From the NCBI GenBank assembly GCA_020465985.1, contig JAANYP010004771.1, positions 896,432 to 960,431 on the forward strand: a DNA stretch of 64,000 bases, written 5' to 3'. Position numbers and translations under genes: made by a program. This stretch comes from Centrapalus pauciflorus (taxonomy: Eukaryota > Streptophyta > Magnoliopsida > Asterales > Asteraceae). Positions 1 to 12,087 of this stretch are shown here, in pieces; the stretch's first letter is position 1; each line of letters begins with the position of its first letter. The notes beneath the pieces were generated by a model. The model saw only the letters and a list, made by a program, of their open reading frames with translations. It ran no database searches and was not told where the DNA came from.

Positions 1-1041
1 GGACTGAACCCGAATCAAGGCTAAAATCTAAACCCAAGGACCGGACCATTTCTTTACAATCGGTGCTATTCGGAACCGGTACCGATTCGGGTCTTTGGTC
101 TAGATAAAACACCCCTAACTAATACAAAAGTTATTTTACTGAAGTCACTAGTCAACCTGGTGACATGTTTTAAAATTTTTGATTGTGTTGCGAGTAAGAA
201 CTATTGTAGACTATGAAGCATTATCCTATTAACACTTACAAAACTAATCCACCACAATTCAAAATTTTGAACCAGTGGTTTTAAACCACTTCAAGGTTCA
301 TTGCAAACTAAAACCAATCCAACAACAATATAAACTTACATCAAACATCAACTTCTTTAGTTTTACTTGTATTGTGGCTTTCATAATTTTAAACTTGCAT
401 CATATAAAGAATCCAAAATTTAAACTTGCAGCAACAATGTTCTAAACAATGGTCTTGACCACCGCACACAAACTGCCACCAACATACCATACCTGGTTAA
501 TGCAAATAAGCAATCAACCAAACGAGTAAAAGGGAGAAATCAGCTCAGAAAACAAGATATGATTGTACCCCTAAATCCAATGCATACTGATAAAAGTCGT
601 AATCAGTGCAGGCTTGCAAGAAACAACCACCAACGTGGGAGGCTTTGCAAATCAGGATGATTCGACGCAGATGAATTCTACATTAATTTGGATTTTTGAA
701 TATTTTCTACTCTCTTAATAATACAAACTGCTTTAATGTTTTTAAAAAGAATATACCACGTTGGTAAGTATTTCCCTGAACTGCCATGTTTCCCATAAAT
801 AACATATAATACAAGTAGCATCATATCATATTATCATAGAAAGAATGGCAGAGCAGCAAAAGGACCAATAACACTAGCTATAAGATGAAAAAATCTCCTC
901 AAAACACAGATCAGATTGAGTACACATGATCCACACATCTTTAAAAGGTCCAATACAGAAGAAAGAAGATTAAAGTTGAAATTATTGTGTTGCCTATAGT
1001 CATAGATGAGCATGAGCAAACCTTGCCATGACACGATACAA
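1..1041. other. 3' flank and intergenic DNA beside the DnaJ gene
   Basis: No gene is supported here. Bases 40-110 hold a short accgg-rich patch (cggaaccggtaccgattcgg) like the one near 38.8 kb, probably an old dispersed repeat. The stretch just below 1042 should include the 3' untranslated region of the minus-strand DnaJ gene. The rest is AT-rich sequence without recognisable structure. Confidence 0.5.
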
Positions 1042-3808
1042 TCATTGTTGTGCACACTGTACCCTCTGCGCCCCACCATGCATGTCCTCGTCTTCATCAT
1101 AAGCCTCTTGAGAAGCTTGTTGCTGCTTCCTTCGCATCTCCTCTTCAATATTCACGTCATGCAATGTTGTCTCCTCACATTCGTCCAGCTCCATGTCTGT
1201 CATCTGCAATGAAGGCTTTGGTGGCAGCACTGCCTCCAACGCCTTGCACTGCTCTGCTGACAGTGATTCCGGAAATTCCACTGTGAAATGGATGTACAGT
1301 TTCCCCCTCATAAATGGCCTCTGGTACATTGGCATTCCTTCATCGTTTATTGCCTTGAATTGATCTACAACAGTATATTTTGCATTAGTTAGAGATGAGA
1401 GTATTCAGACACCATGTACACTCTCCCAACATAACTCATCAGAGCATTCGAGAACCCATAGCTGTCCAACAATTACACGAAATAATGCAATCTCATAATG
1501 CTTGCTGAACACTTGCAATATGACCAAACATACAAAATTAAAAACCTTCAGCAAAACCATCATAGAAAATTACCAGGCTTAACAACCTCTCCAGGTTGAG
1601 ATTTGATGAGAAGCTGCCTGTTATCCAAATGTGTTAAAACAAACTGGAACCCGCAGAGTGCCTCGGTTAGGCTCAATGTGTGTTCAACAAATATGTCATC
1701 ACCCTTCCGCTTAAACTTAGGGTGCTCTTTTTGTTGCAAGACAAAGACAATATCCCCAGTAACTGTGTCAGGCTGCAAAACACAAAGCAAGTAAGTTATC
1801 TACTCACAAGTACACAAGCAGAATATAAAGTTAAGCTTACAGCTTCATCAGCCTCTCCAGGGAATGTGATCTTCTGCCCATTCTGCATTCCCTTCTCCAC
1901 ATGAACTTCAAGAACCTTCTTCTCCTGCACCACTTTCTCACCCTTGCACTGTGGGCAGCGATCCTTATCATTGATGGTTTCTCCCGTGCCCTTGCAGTCA
2001 TTACAAGGATGCTGCATTTGCTGGATCATAGATGGGCCAAGATGTCTGATAGAAACTTTCATTCCAGAACCCTGGCAGCCTGCACATTTCATTGAAGCAC
2101 CTGACTTTGAACCTTTGCTGCAAATTTGCATCCTCTGTTAGTGGAATAAGAAATAGAACCAGCAACCGTCAGATTTAAAACCATAGAGGGTAAGCACTCA
2201 CCCCTTGCACTTGGTGCAGAGTACATTTCGCGATAGGGAGAGTTTTTTTGAGGTTCCATTATAGAGATCCTCAAGAGAAACTTTGAGAGGATGAACGACA
2301 TCTTCTCCCCTTCTTTGCCTTCGTCCCCTGCTACTACCACCGCCACCTGGGTACACAAGATTTCAAGTGAGGCAAACAGTCTACAATCTACACAAGCCCA
2401 TCAGCTTCCAAGACTAGAGGGAAAAACTTGTAGACAAAAACTAGATCAAATAGTGCATACCACCGAAAGGACTACCACCAAAGAAAGATTGGAAGATGTC
2501 AAATGGATCATGACCACCACCTCCACCACCCATTCCTTCCTTCAAGGCATCCTCACCGTACTGATCATATATCTCCCGCTTCTCTGGGTCACTCAGTACC
2601 TCATATGCTTGGGCAAGCTCTTTAAACTATAAAATAGGCACACCATGTCATGTAAACACAAAATCATAAAGAAAAATTATAATGATGATGGCCAGTGCAT
2701 GAAAAACAAACACACCCTTCATCCCACAAAAGAAGTGCATATAATTTCCTGTGCTCCTATTTCAAATTAACATGGGAGAACAATTTGCCTTTCTTAGATT
2801 ACTCTTCAAAACCCAGCAATATGTTCAAACTTTTATTTAAGATTAGAGGGCTCATTTCTTTTACAGCATCAGGATGGTGAGGGGTGTCCAGCTCATCTTT
2901 CTGTTCAATTTTGTCATGCGCTAACATATATAAGCTAACATCATATATATACATACGAATTAGACATATCAATACTTCTATTAGCAAATAAAAACATCAC
3001 TATCTACTATATTTAAGTCCCAACTGTTCCTACTACAATAGCTGATCGAATCCACAATTAGAAATTTTTTAAAACCAAAAAATCCTTCGTCCACTGATCT
3101 CAGCACAATAATCCTAACAGCATGTTACCAGAATAAATTAAGGACATCATTGCAACATATACAAACATCATGCCCAAAATGAGCAAAACTTGCATATTCT
3201 AGGCAAATTGATTTTGCATCTTCCAAGTATGATTGAACTGTGGGAAACAAAAGGTAAATTTCACGTAGTGTGACAATCAACAAGTGCTTACGCTAACTTT
3301 TAAGTTCGGTGAATGGGTAACATTATCAATATAAAGTAGCCAACCCTAATCCACTTAACATTGACTACTTATATGCTATATACATATCCTAAGTGTTGAG
3401 GCATCGAGGGTGTCTGTCTAGAAACTGACCAGGATCTTAACAGCTGACACATCATTTACCATTTAACCTAATTCTCATCATCTAACTAAGAACTGGAGCT
3501 ATTTTTCATCCAATGAATGAATTTAATTATATCGTCTTCCTCAAGTAACAACCCTCGCAACAAATCATAACCGATTATCCTCTAGAAACATACACTAAAC
3601 AAGCCAACTACACAAGCAAATAAAAATTAGTGAGAACGTTAGGGTTAGGTAGTAGCACCTTCTCAGGATCTCCACCCTTGTCAGGATGATTCTTAATGGC
3701 GGCTTTTCGATAAGCCTTCTTCAGATCATCCTGGGAAGCATTCTTCGGGACCCCGAGGATCTCATAGTACTTGGTATTGTCACTTTTTTTCGGTGCTCTT
3801 CCAAACAT
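1042..3808 (-). CDS. Type I DnaJ/Hsp40 co-chaperone (plant ANJ1 / J2-J3 type), farnesylated
   Basis: Six coding exons join in frame: 3808-3659, 2626-2461, 2346-2202, 2117-1841, 1772-1574 and 1364-1042, giving 419 aa, normal for this family. The N-terminal J domain has HPD at residues 41-43, which stimulates Hsp70 ATPase. A Gly-rich linker follows (about 83-113). Then come four CxxCxG zinc motifs between residues 149 and 215 (CTKCKGKG, CAGCQGSG, CNDCKGTG, CPQCKGEK). The C-terminal substrate-binding region ends in CAQQ, a CaaX box expected to be farnesylated, as in Arabidopsis J2/J3. The protein should act with cytosolic Hsp70 and partly on membranes. The start is the only Met before the J domain. 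Minus-strand splice signals suggest a 5' UTR intron (3966-3810) ending one base before the ATG. No lesion is seen. Confidence 0.96.
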
Positions 3809-4064
3809 CCTGTTGTTCTTCTTCGATCTTTAATATTCAATTACAAATCTAAGCCAAAATACAATCAGATCAGAACTAGATCGAAAACATCAATCGATCA
3901 CTCATATTATTCAAACAAAAACATAAAAATATACATAGATTTAAGATGGACATAGATCAAGCGTACCAGCGAAGAAGTAGAGCCAAGACTTGACTCGGCA
4001 GCGTTCGGCGATAAAGAGAGAGAGAGGTTTGGAAATTGAGGGTATGAGGTATGATATTGTTTGG

Positions 4065-4155
4065 AGGGGTATATATGGACGGCCCAGATTGTTTGATGCT
4101 AACAAAGAACCCTCTAGAATGCTCCTTATGCTTCCATCTGCTTGTTCTTTCTAGC
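4065..4155 (-). promoter_or_regulatory. DnaJ core promoter: TATA box and heat-shock-element-like modules
   Basis: A TATA box (ccatatatac, minus strand, 4078-4069) lies about 260 bp upstream of the DnaJ ATG. About 30-50 bp further upstream, 4107-4124 reads GAA-cc-CTC-ta-GAA-tg-CTC. That is the 5-bp module spacing of a heat shock element (GAAnnTTCnnGAA) with each TTC degenerated to CTC. A second partial motif (TTCtttCTAG) sits near 4145. The spacing is visible in the sequence; heat inducibility is inferred. Confidence 0.5.
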
Positions 4156-4261
4156 AAGCAATCTCGACCCTCTAATTAATTTTCTTTTTTCTCGGTCAAA
4201 CATAAAAACAAAATAAGTTTCAAACAAAATATATATTTACACCCAATCAACGTGTATATAT

Positions 4262-4390
4262 TACACACCAATTGGTACCAGGCGGTTTGACTTTTGTTGG
4301 AGGCAAGTTAAAATTTCGGTAGTGAATGTAAGTTTTAAAGTCCTCACTTGGAAGAGGCTAATGTATTTGTCTATAGTCAGAAAAAATAGA
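4262..4390 (+). repeat. SINE-like element, degenerate copy
   Basis: The stretch from about 4304 (ttggaggcaagtt) to 4362 (aagtcctcacttgga) closely matches 24954-25011 (tcggaggcatgtt ... aagtcctcacttggg). The second copy has an intact pol III B box just upstream; here the corresponding segment (ggtttgacttttg, near 4285) is decayed. It reads as an old 3' part of a tRNA-derived SINE. Ends are uncertain. Confidence 0.5.
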
Positions 4391-4807
4391 CTAAAAATCT
4401 CCGTAAAAACCGTTTGTTTTTATAAATTGAAAAATATGTGGCCAGAGGTTTGAAGACGTGGGCAACGCTTCAAAGTTAAATAAACGATGTGGGCAGATGT
4501 TCAAAGATGTCGTCTTCCAAAAATCAAATGTGTCTTCCATCTTCTAAAACTCAAATGCTTTTTGAGTACTTCACATCTTCTTGCGTCTGTGAACCCGGAA
4601 ATTCCTACTTTTTTTCGCTCTACTACTTCTTACAGCACCGATTTTCATCCTCTTCACCCCTCGAATCCTCCCTCCCAAACACCTCCCGTTTTCCCCCCTA
4701 AGGAGGTTGATGACGCTACACTTTATCGGCTCTCTATCGTCTTTCTCTCCGCCTTAGAACCACCAATGATAAACCCAAAATCGATTAACAATACTATGTT
4801 AATTTAA

Positions 4808-5129
4808 GGGAAAATTACCAAGAATTGTAATGTAAAATACAAAATTTGAAAATAAATGTATTGTAAAAAAATTGCCAAGAAAATTAATATATAATTTTAT
4901 TTTGCCCGATAAAGAACATTAAATTCAATTTTAGACTAAGAAAGATAATCAAATATTATTCGCTTACCAAAAAAAGAAGCATAAAATTAAAATTTTATCT
5001 TCTTAATTTGTCATCAATACCTTTTTTTGTCAAATTTGAATTTTATGTTATCTTTCTTGGCCTATAAAATTTTACATTACCTTAATTGGCAAATTTTGAA
5101 TTTTATATTACATTTCTTGGTAATTTACC
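4808..5129. mobile_element. Mutator-like MITE with 9-bp target duplication
   Basis: The termini are inverted repeats about 45 bp long, beginning gggaaaattaccaagaa on the left and reading ggtaaattaccaagaa from the right. They are flanked by identical 9-bp repeats TTAATTTAA (4799-4807 and 5130-5138). The element is 322 bp and non-coding. A 9-bp duplication with long terminal repeats is typical of non-autonomous Mutator-like elements. The duplication is AT-only, which slightly weakens the call. Confidence 0.7.
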
Positions 5130-5321
5130 TTAATTTAACTTCACAACATTCACTAATGTGTAATCCAATTTAACCACCAATTTAAATATTAAATAGTTCA
5201 ACTAGCCTTTTCTTCTTTTTCTCGTGGAGTTTAAAATATTTAAATTGATAATCTATATAATAAAGGAGAACACATAAATAACACATGTAATCTCCACATT
5301 TTATTTGAAAAGACTCGCATA

Positions 5322-6618
5322 TCTATCTATACTATATATAATAAGAAAACCATTTGGAGTTTTTAGACCATTGGATGGAAAGAAATCAATGGTCCAGATT
5401 AATAACAACTCATAATTATTTATGAAATGTCTCTTATACCCTTAATTAAAATCAATAATTATACATATGCCATTTTTAATTCATTTTTCAAATTTACTAC
5501 CTTAATTTAATTACATTAAATTTTGATTTAAATTTTTTCATTAATGAATTAATATTAAATTAATATTTACCTAAAATAAATATGTGTTATTATTATCCTT
5601 AATGATCATAGTTAAATTCAAATGTAAAAATTTGGATTTAATGTAGAAGTGTAGTAAATAAAGTTAAAAATTTTTGTTAATTATTTTGCTAACAAGATAT
5701 AAATTTAATTAATAAAGCTTCAATTGTGAATATGATAAATTTTGATTGCTGATTTTCAGATATTCCATTTTTATACTTTATCATTTTCAAAATATATACA
5801 CATTTACATGATTGAAGTTTTTGTATCTTACATTGGTATTTCATAATTGATGTTAATAAAAATTAAAAGAAACATTTTTTGCAAACACGTATTATCTGTT
5901 TTTAATAATACAATATCATAATATTTTTTATTTAATATCAAACCTAAGTATTTTCTATTTTTAATTTAACTAGCTTTCAGTTTTTTTTATTTTAATTATA
6001 TATAAATTTTATAATAATTTATTAATAAAAAATATGTATTTTCTAAATCAACCCATGTAATACATGGATTGATTAACCTATGTATTATAATAAAACAAAA
6101 TAATTCATGTCATATGTCACTTCTACAATACAAGAAAAATTTATTTTTCCACCTCTTTTTCCAAATTTAACACCTTTACTTAATTGTATTAAATTTTGAC
6201 TTTATTTTTTTCATTAATTAATTAGTAATAAATTAGATTTTGTAACATTTAAAATTAATGTTTACCTAAAATAAATATCTATCATTATTATTCATAATAA
6301 TCATAATTAGATCCAAATGTAAAAATTTTGAATTAGTTGTGGAAATTATTATTATTATTATTATGTATAAGAAAGGAAAACATCAAATGTCACGTGTCAC
6401 CTGTACGTTCACCAAAAAGATAATTACAACTTATAAAAAATAAAATATAAATACAATTAATATTTTTAAAAAATATAAATATATTCTATTTTTTAATCTG
6501 TAAATAATAAAAAGTAAACACAATTATTATTTTTGCATGTTTTTATTTTTACTCATATACATTTTATATAAATAAATTTAATTAAAAGAATCCACGTAAT
6601 ACGTGGGTTATAAACTAG
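5322..6618 (+). mobile_element. Non-autonomous Helitron(s), tandem or nested
   Basis: It begins A|TCTATCTATACTATATA and ends with a small hairpin (ccacgtaatacgtgg, 6593-6607) followed by CTAG|T at 6615-6618, the expected Helitron A|TC...CTAG|T layout. The interior holds two related halves: motifs near 5550-5640 (tttacctaaaataaatatg, aaatgtaaaaattt) recur near 6260-6335. A second terminal-type hairpin (cccatgtaatacatgg) sits at 6051-6066. The span is therefore probably two copies side by side or nested. No Rep/helicase coding is seen. Confidence 0.7.
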
Positions 6619-7692
6619 TTAACCATTTAAAAGGGATTCTATTAACTCATGGTGGGTAAAAGAAATCCCTAAAACATAGAAACAATACATTGATTGAGAT
6701 TAATTATTTAAACAAAAAAAAACTATAAATTACACATGTCAAATAAAGGCTACGTTAATTGACAGTTCAATTAAGTGTCAAGTGTCAGTTTAGTTACTCT
6801 TTTAATAGAATTTATATATATAGATTATTGACACATGACACTTTTGATATTTGAATGTATGGAGGCAATGCCAAGAGGTGGAGAACAATGATCCAATGAG
6901 TCCAATTCTAGTTGAAAACAGACCCCATGCTCAATGTTAATTGAGTATTAAAAACAATTTTGAGTCAGTGTGTCCGTTAAGTCATAGTTTATATAACCAG
7001 AATATATTAATGGTGATAAATGATTATTCTTCTTAAAAGATATATCTTTATGGGTTATAGTGAGGTTGTAATTATTATACGAATCTAACTAAACCAATGT
7101 TGAACATCGTTGTGACGATCACTCTCCTGAATTTCCTGCTAATATCCTCATCAAACTTATGCTTATGTGATGACCAAAACAAAATCCAACAATCATTATT
7201 TATTGAAGAAGTTATGTGTGGTCTAGCTTGAACCATATCCGGTTTCATTTGAAAAAAATATATCATATTCAGTGAGAGATATACACTAAATATCAAATAT
7301 TCATTTACGACTACGACATCAGTTTAAGGCGTGATTAAGATTTAGTAGTCATTTTTGTATTTTTAACGCATTATTAAAATAATAATGTTACATATATAGA
7401 AATACCTCAAACAAAAAGTTTACAAAAATTACATAAAAATCATATGTTATGCTGTATTACTTTTAAATAAAAACTAAATTATTTATTTTATTCATTTCCT
7501 CGACTTAAACAACATATCTTTTCTCTCATCTAAAAATTACCGACAATATCTCTACTCGCTTTTCAACTTTGGCCTTAATTTCGGTCACAGTAGTTTTAGA
7601 GAACTATAGCTCATTTAAATCTGGACATATCTCTGACAAGGCTAGATTTTTGTTTTGAATGGTTTTCTTTGTTATATTCATCTTATTTAAAA
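6619..7692. other. AT-rich intergenic DNA with a Helitron 5'-end relic
   Basis: No gene is supported. Around 6796-6828 the minus strand reads a degenerate Helitron start (ctattaaaagagtaactaaa after tctatatata), with no matching 3' terminus. A minus-strand open frame at 7075-7296 resembles no family I recognise and looks accidental. Confidence 0.4.
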
Positions 7693-7949
7693 TGGTTTAT
7701 TATGGAAAAACCAACATGTTATCATGATTTTTGCATTTTCGTATCTCAATGTTAATTTTCTCCAGAAAAGTTCAGAAGTTATTTTTTTTTTCTAGTTTTG
7801 TGACATTTGACTATTGAAACCCGGTTATAATTGGTAAACCAGTTTAAAAAAAAAATCAACTCTACGATCTTTTTAAAAAAAATAATAATATGGGGAAACG
7901 AAAACGTAAAAAACTTAAAAAAAAATATTGATTTTTCCATAATAAACCC
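7693..7949. mobile_element. Foldback MITE family 1, copy 1
   Basis: The element is a 257-bp imperfect palindrome, tggtttattatggaaaaacc ... ttccataataaaccc, flanked by near-identical 9-bp repeats TATTTAAAA (7684-7692) and TATTTAAAT (7950-7958). The centre carries the family motif aacccggttataattggtaa. Relatives lie at 26425, 33635, 54925 and 55617. Long inverted arms and a 9-bp duplication suggest a Mutator-like non-autonomous element. Confidence 0.75.
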
Positions 7950-8274
7950 TATTTAAATTTTGGATGTTATATTAACAATAAACATGTTATGCTAAATATG
8001 AACGTGTTATGATGTATAGTTTTTTATTAAATATATGGATGTGCATTTATATTGTAAGGCTTGTAAAGGTGTTTTTTATGTGACATTTAGTGTAATGGTA
8101 TGGAAGGAGATGATGATGTTTACATGAGCAAACGAGGTGGAAGGAGACAGTAAAAGGAATCGGTGTTGGTGCCCAAGCAACGATGGTCTAAAGTCAGGAA
8201 AGGAATCCATAGCTTCAGATGTGGTGGTATTAATGTAATACGATAATGATGGTATACCATCTTTTTGAGAGAAT

Positions 8275-10259
8275 TGTAACATCCCATTTTCGTGATAATT
8301 GCGTGTAATTATTTTAGTGGATATTTAAATAATTAATATCGTGTTGGACCAATGAGATCCCGAGTAGTGGATTGATACGTGTCGGGCTACGAGTTACGTG
8401 TCACCGGGTTGCGATATTCGTGGATTAATTGTGTTTATGAGTTCGTGGATTTAAATGGGTTAAGTGGATTTTAATTGTGAAAATAGGGTATCGGGTTCGG
8501 GTTAATGGGTTGGAACCCGCCTAAAATAGAAAGGATATGTACGTACCCTCCTTTTCTTCCTTTCCCTTTTCAGAAAATGTGCAAGTGTGTGTGAAATCAG
8601 TGTGTGTGTGTACTGGGTTTTCTTGGAGCAGCAACATCAGCTCCATGAGTTGAGTTTGAAGTGCTGAAATTCATCCCTTGCTTCCATCCTTGAGTTTGAA
8701 GGTTTCAAAGGTAAGAAATAATGGTTTTGGGGTTGTTAAATTCGTGTATGTATGTGATGAATTCGTGGGTTTAATTGCTGAAGTGATATAAGAGATTATG
8801 TATGAGTTTTGTGAAGCTATGATGCTGAAAATCGGAGATTTTAGGGGTATTTCACCCCTGGCCGAAGCAGAGCAGCGAACAGGAAGAAGAAGAAGACGCC
8901 AGGGAGCGCGGTCGCGCTCAGGGGGAGCGTGGCCGCGACGCGAGGAGCAGGGGCGCGGGCGAGTTTGGGGCAGGAGCGCGGGTGCGATCGGGGCTTGGGG
9001 GTCCGGGTTCGGTTTCTGGTTTGGGGGCTGGATTCTTGTGGGATTTGGGGTCGGTTTTGGGTATTTGGGTCCCGTTGGGGGTGTTTTTGAGTCAGGGCTC
9101 CGTTGGGTTTGCTTTTGAGTTCGGGTCGGGTTCCGTTTGAGATGTTGAGTCGTATTTCGTTGGGTTTCCGGGATATTGTTGATATTGTTTTTGGGTCGGG
9201 TTTTCATCGGGATTTTGGGGTTCGGTTGAGATCGTGGTCAACATTTTGACCGGGTTTTCGGGGCTTTCGGTTGGGATTGTTTCGGGGCTTCGGGTCGGTT
9301 ATGAGTTGAGTTATAAATTGTTATGTGTATCTTTTGAAATGAGTTGGTGCTAACGGTTGGGATCCGTGCGATTTCAGGGACGAGTCAGCGAGCCGAGCCG
9401 AGTTAGAGATTCCGGGATTAGTGGATCGACCAGGTGAGTACCCGAGTCTTTTCCAAACGAGCGCTCCGTTTTCTGAGTTGTGTTGTGCTATTTGTGTATA
9501 TTGTGCTATGCTGTGTATGAGACAGGGACGTGAGCCACAGGTATGATTCTATTCCTACATATGTGATATATGTGCATGAGATGAGATCCAGTCCGGGGGT
9601 CCGTGGAGAGTTCCATACGGACGGTGATTCGCGATGGGTTATCGCGCGGGTTGACTGTCCCTAACAGTCCTTGGGGCGTGTATACACGGCAGGGCCTGTA
9701 GCCGGTTCGCGCCCGTGCTACAGGGTGTGAGCTAACCACCGGTGCGCACGGTCGTTAGCTGGGGAAGGGTTTCCCCCTCAGTGATTCTGTGTGCAGGGCT
9801 GTGAATCTCATGTATGTGTTCATACCTGTTTTGAGATATTGATTGCCAGGGACAGAGATTGAGCTACTGTTGAGTGTATGTGCTATGTGTATGTGTGTTA
9901 CATGTATTCTGTGCAGAGTCCAACCCTCGAGTACTCACGAGCTTTCGAGCTTACGTATTCGAGTCTTCCATGTTCAGGGTATCAGTGACAGGATTTGTAG
10001 CCGTGCTTGATGAGCCGGGATCGGGAATCATCTGGGGAGCTTGGTGTCAGTTTTGTGTAATAATCTGATCAGTACTGTTACGTTAGTATCTTTTGGGATA
10101 TTGTAATTTAGTGGATTATGTGTTAATGATATTATGTGAAAGTTTTAAATTATCAGTGATTCTAGTTTATCCTGTGACGTGTGCATAATAGAGCTATTGC
10201 GATAAGCCACCTGTGTATTGAATCGACGTGGCATTTCCGGGATCGGGAAGGGTGTTACA
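8275..10259. mobile_element. Solo LTR, probably Ty3/gypsy type
   Basis: The 1985-bp block begins TGTAACATCCC and ends GGGTGTTACA, the TG...CA termini common in plant Ty3-type LTRs. It is flanked by a perfect 5-bp target duplication AGAAT (8270-8274 and 10260-10264). It is much more GC-rich than its surroundings (notably 8800-9800). No primer binding site, polypurine tract or gag-pol coding is seen inside. Open frames on either strand (such as 8671-9207) are composition artefacts. The layout fits an LTR left by unequal recombination between the two LTRs of a full element. Confidence 0.85.
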
Positions 10260-10593
10260 AGAATCATCTTAAAAAACATGAAAAAAACAGTGAACGAATA
10301 TAGTTAACATGTTTTAGACTTTAGTTATCATAAAAACATGTTTTTCTACGTAATATTATGTAACATTTTAATATTTTTTTTCCAACATGACGTGTGACAA
10401 TGAATGTAACAAATGACTTTATATTACACTTTGGTGTACCAAATCTATGAATTTTGCAAAATCAACTTTGTAGGACATTTTAATATGTAACAATCATATT
10501 TTAATATCTTAGTAATTATCCTTATATAAGGTTTTAACACCAATATTTTTTAGTTTACAATACAGTAACCTTGGATTGTTGATATAGTTATAA

Positions 10594-11093
10594 CTAGTTT
10601 ATTAACCCGCATATTACACGGATATTTTAATATATATAAAATATAATAAATAAAAAGATAAAGATATAAATATTATTTTTAAACAAAAGTATATAAGATG
10701 ATATTATTATTTATTATGATCTATTTATTTTGTATATTTCAAAATATATGATGGGTAATTATTTTCTTATATATTTTTTTAAACTTTTATTATATTATCA
10801 TATAATTAATAAGTTAGTAGATTATTAGTTTTTGTTTGATTTGATTTGATTTGAATTTAAAAGTGGAATATATTAGATTTGGATAGATTTAATTAATAAG
10901 TTAGTAGAGTATTAGAGTTTGTTTGATTTGATTTGATTTGAATTTAAAAGTGGATTATATTAGTTTTGCATGGATTTAATTTAATTTTCTTTATTATTTT
11001 TAAAATCTATAAATGCCACGTGTCGATTCATGGTGACGACACGTGGCTTCACCAGAAATGAGTATAGTTACTTTTTAATAGTATAGATAGATT
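10594..11093 (-). mobile_element. Non-autonomous Helitron
   Basis: On the minus strand it starts A|TCTATCTATACTATTAAAAA at 11093 and ends with a hairpin (ccgtgtaatatgcggg) plus CTAG|T at 10594. It is 500 bp. The interior has a roughly 90-bp tandem duplication (about 10803-10890 and 10893-10980, each with gtttgatttgatttgatttg). Near the 5' end is an inverted pair gccacgtgtcg / cgacacgtggc (11027-11048). It is non-coding. Confidence 0.75.
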
Positions 11094-11319
11094 ATAATTT
11101 TATTTCACTAATAGTTTATTTTAAAATCCAATCTCAATAGTATGTTGAAATTCTCAAATAGATGAAATAAATAATAACTTAGCTCAAAACTAAAAAAAAC
11201 AAATTTACTTCATTTTAGCATTTTATATTTTTCATTTCTTCATATTTCATAATTATTTTAAAATATTATTATTTTAAAATTCATTATTTTAAATTCGTGC
11301 CCAAAAAAGAACGAGTTAT

Positions 11320-11985
11320 TAGGCATGGCAAAAAAACCCAACCCCGACGGGGAACCCGTAACTCGACCCCGATTTGACCGGGGAATCCCCGAGTTGACCG
11401 GGGATGGGGATGGGGACGGGGACGGGGAATCCCCGATTTAAAATAATGGGGACGGGGCGGGGATGGGAGACACTTTAATCCCCGATCCCGAACCCGACCC
11501 CGGTTATAAATTATGTTTTAATATAAATTATTATATATATTTAACTTTACAACGTAAATTATTCATTACATTTTATATAATATATTAAATATCATTGTAT
11601 ATGACATTTCTATAGTTTAAAATACTATTGTTATTTTTCATTTCATTGGTTTTATAAATGTTTTGCATCCATTTCTTTGTTTTAGTTTTATTACAAATTA
11701 TAGGTTATATATGTAGATACCACATATATGTTTGAATTAATTTTTTTTAATGTTTATTTACATATAATTTTATACTAAATTACTATTTATAGTTCAAATT
11801 TAAATAATGTTTAGGAGCTTGAAAAACCCGATTCCCCGACGGGGATCTCCGATCCCCGATTGAGACGGGAATGGAAATAGGAACTCATTCCCCGATGGGG
11901 ATGAAGCCGGGGATGGGGAAGAGGATTATGAAGCGGGAATGGGGACGAGAACTGAGATCCGCGCCCCGCCCCGTTGCCATCCCTA
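11320..11985. mobile_element. Non-autonomous hAT element
   Basis: The 12-bp terminal inverted repeats are TAGGCATGGCAA and TTGCCATCCCTA (one mismatch). They are flanked by an exact 8-bp duplication CGAGTTAT (11312-11319 and 11986-11993), diagnostic of hAT. The 666-bp element has GC-rich subterminal arrays of gacgggg/ccccga repeats around an AT-rich core. Such arrays often serve as transposase-binding sites in hAT elements. No transposase is present. Confidence 0.88.
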
Positions 11986-12087
11986 CGAGTTATTAGTTTA
12001 ATTTCTTCAAAAGCCGTCACTCAGCTAACGTGTAAAGAGTGGCAAAGCGTGACGGCTTAAATCGCTGAGACTCGGCTGGAGAGAAAG

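Noticed and set aside
8671..9207. 178-codon minus-strand frame rich in Pro, Asn and Thr, and an overlapping Gly-rich plus frame
   Set aside because: Both lie inside the GC-rich solo LTR, have low-complexity composition and no family resemblance.
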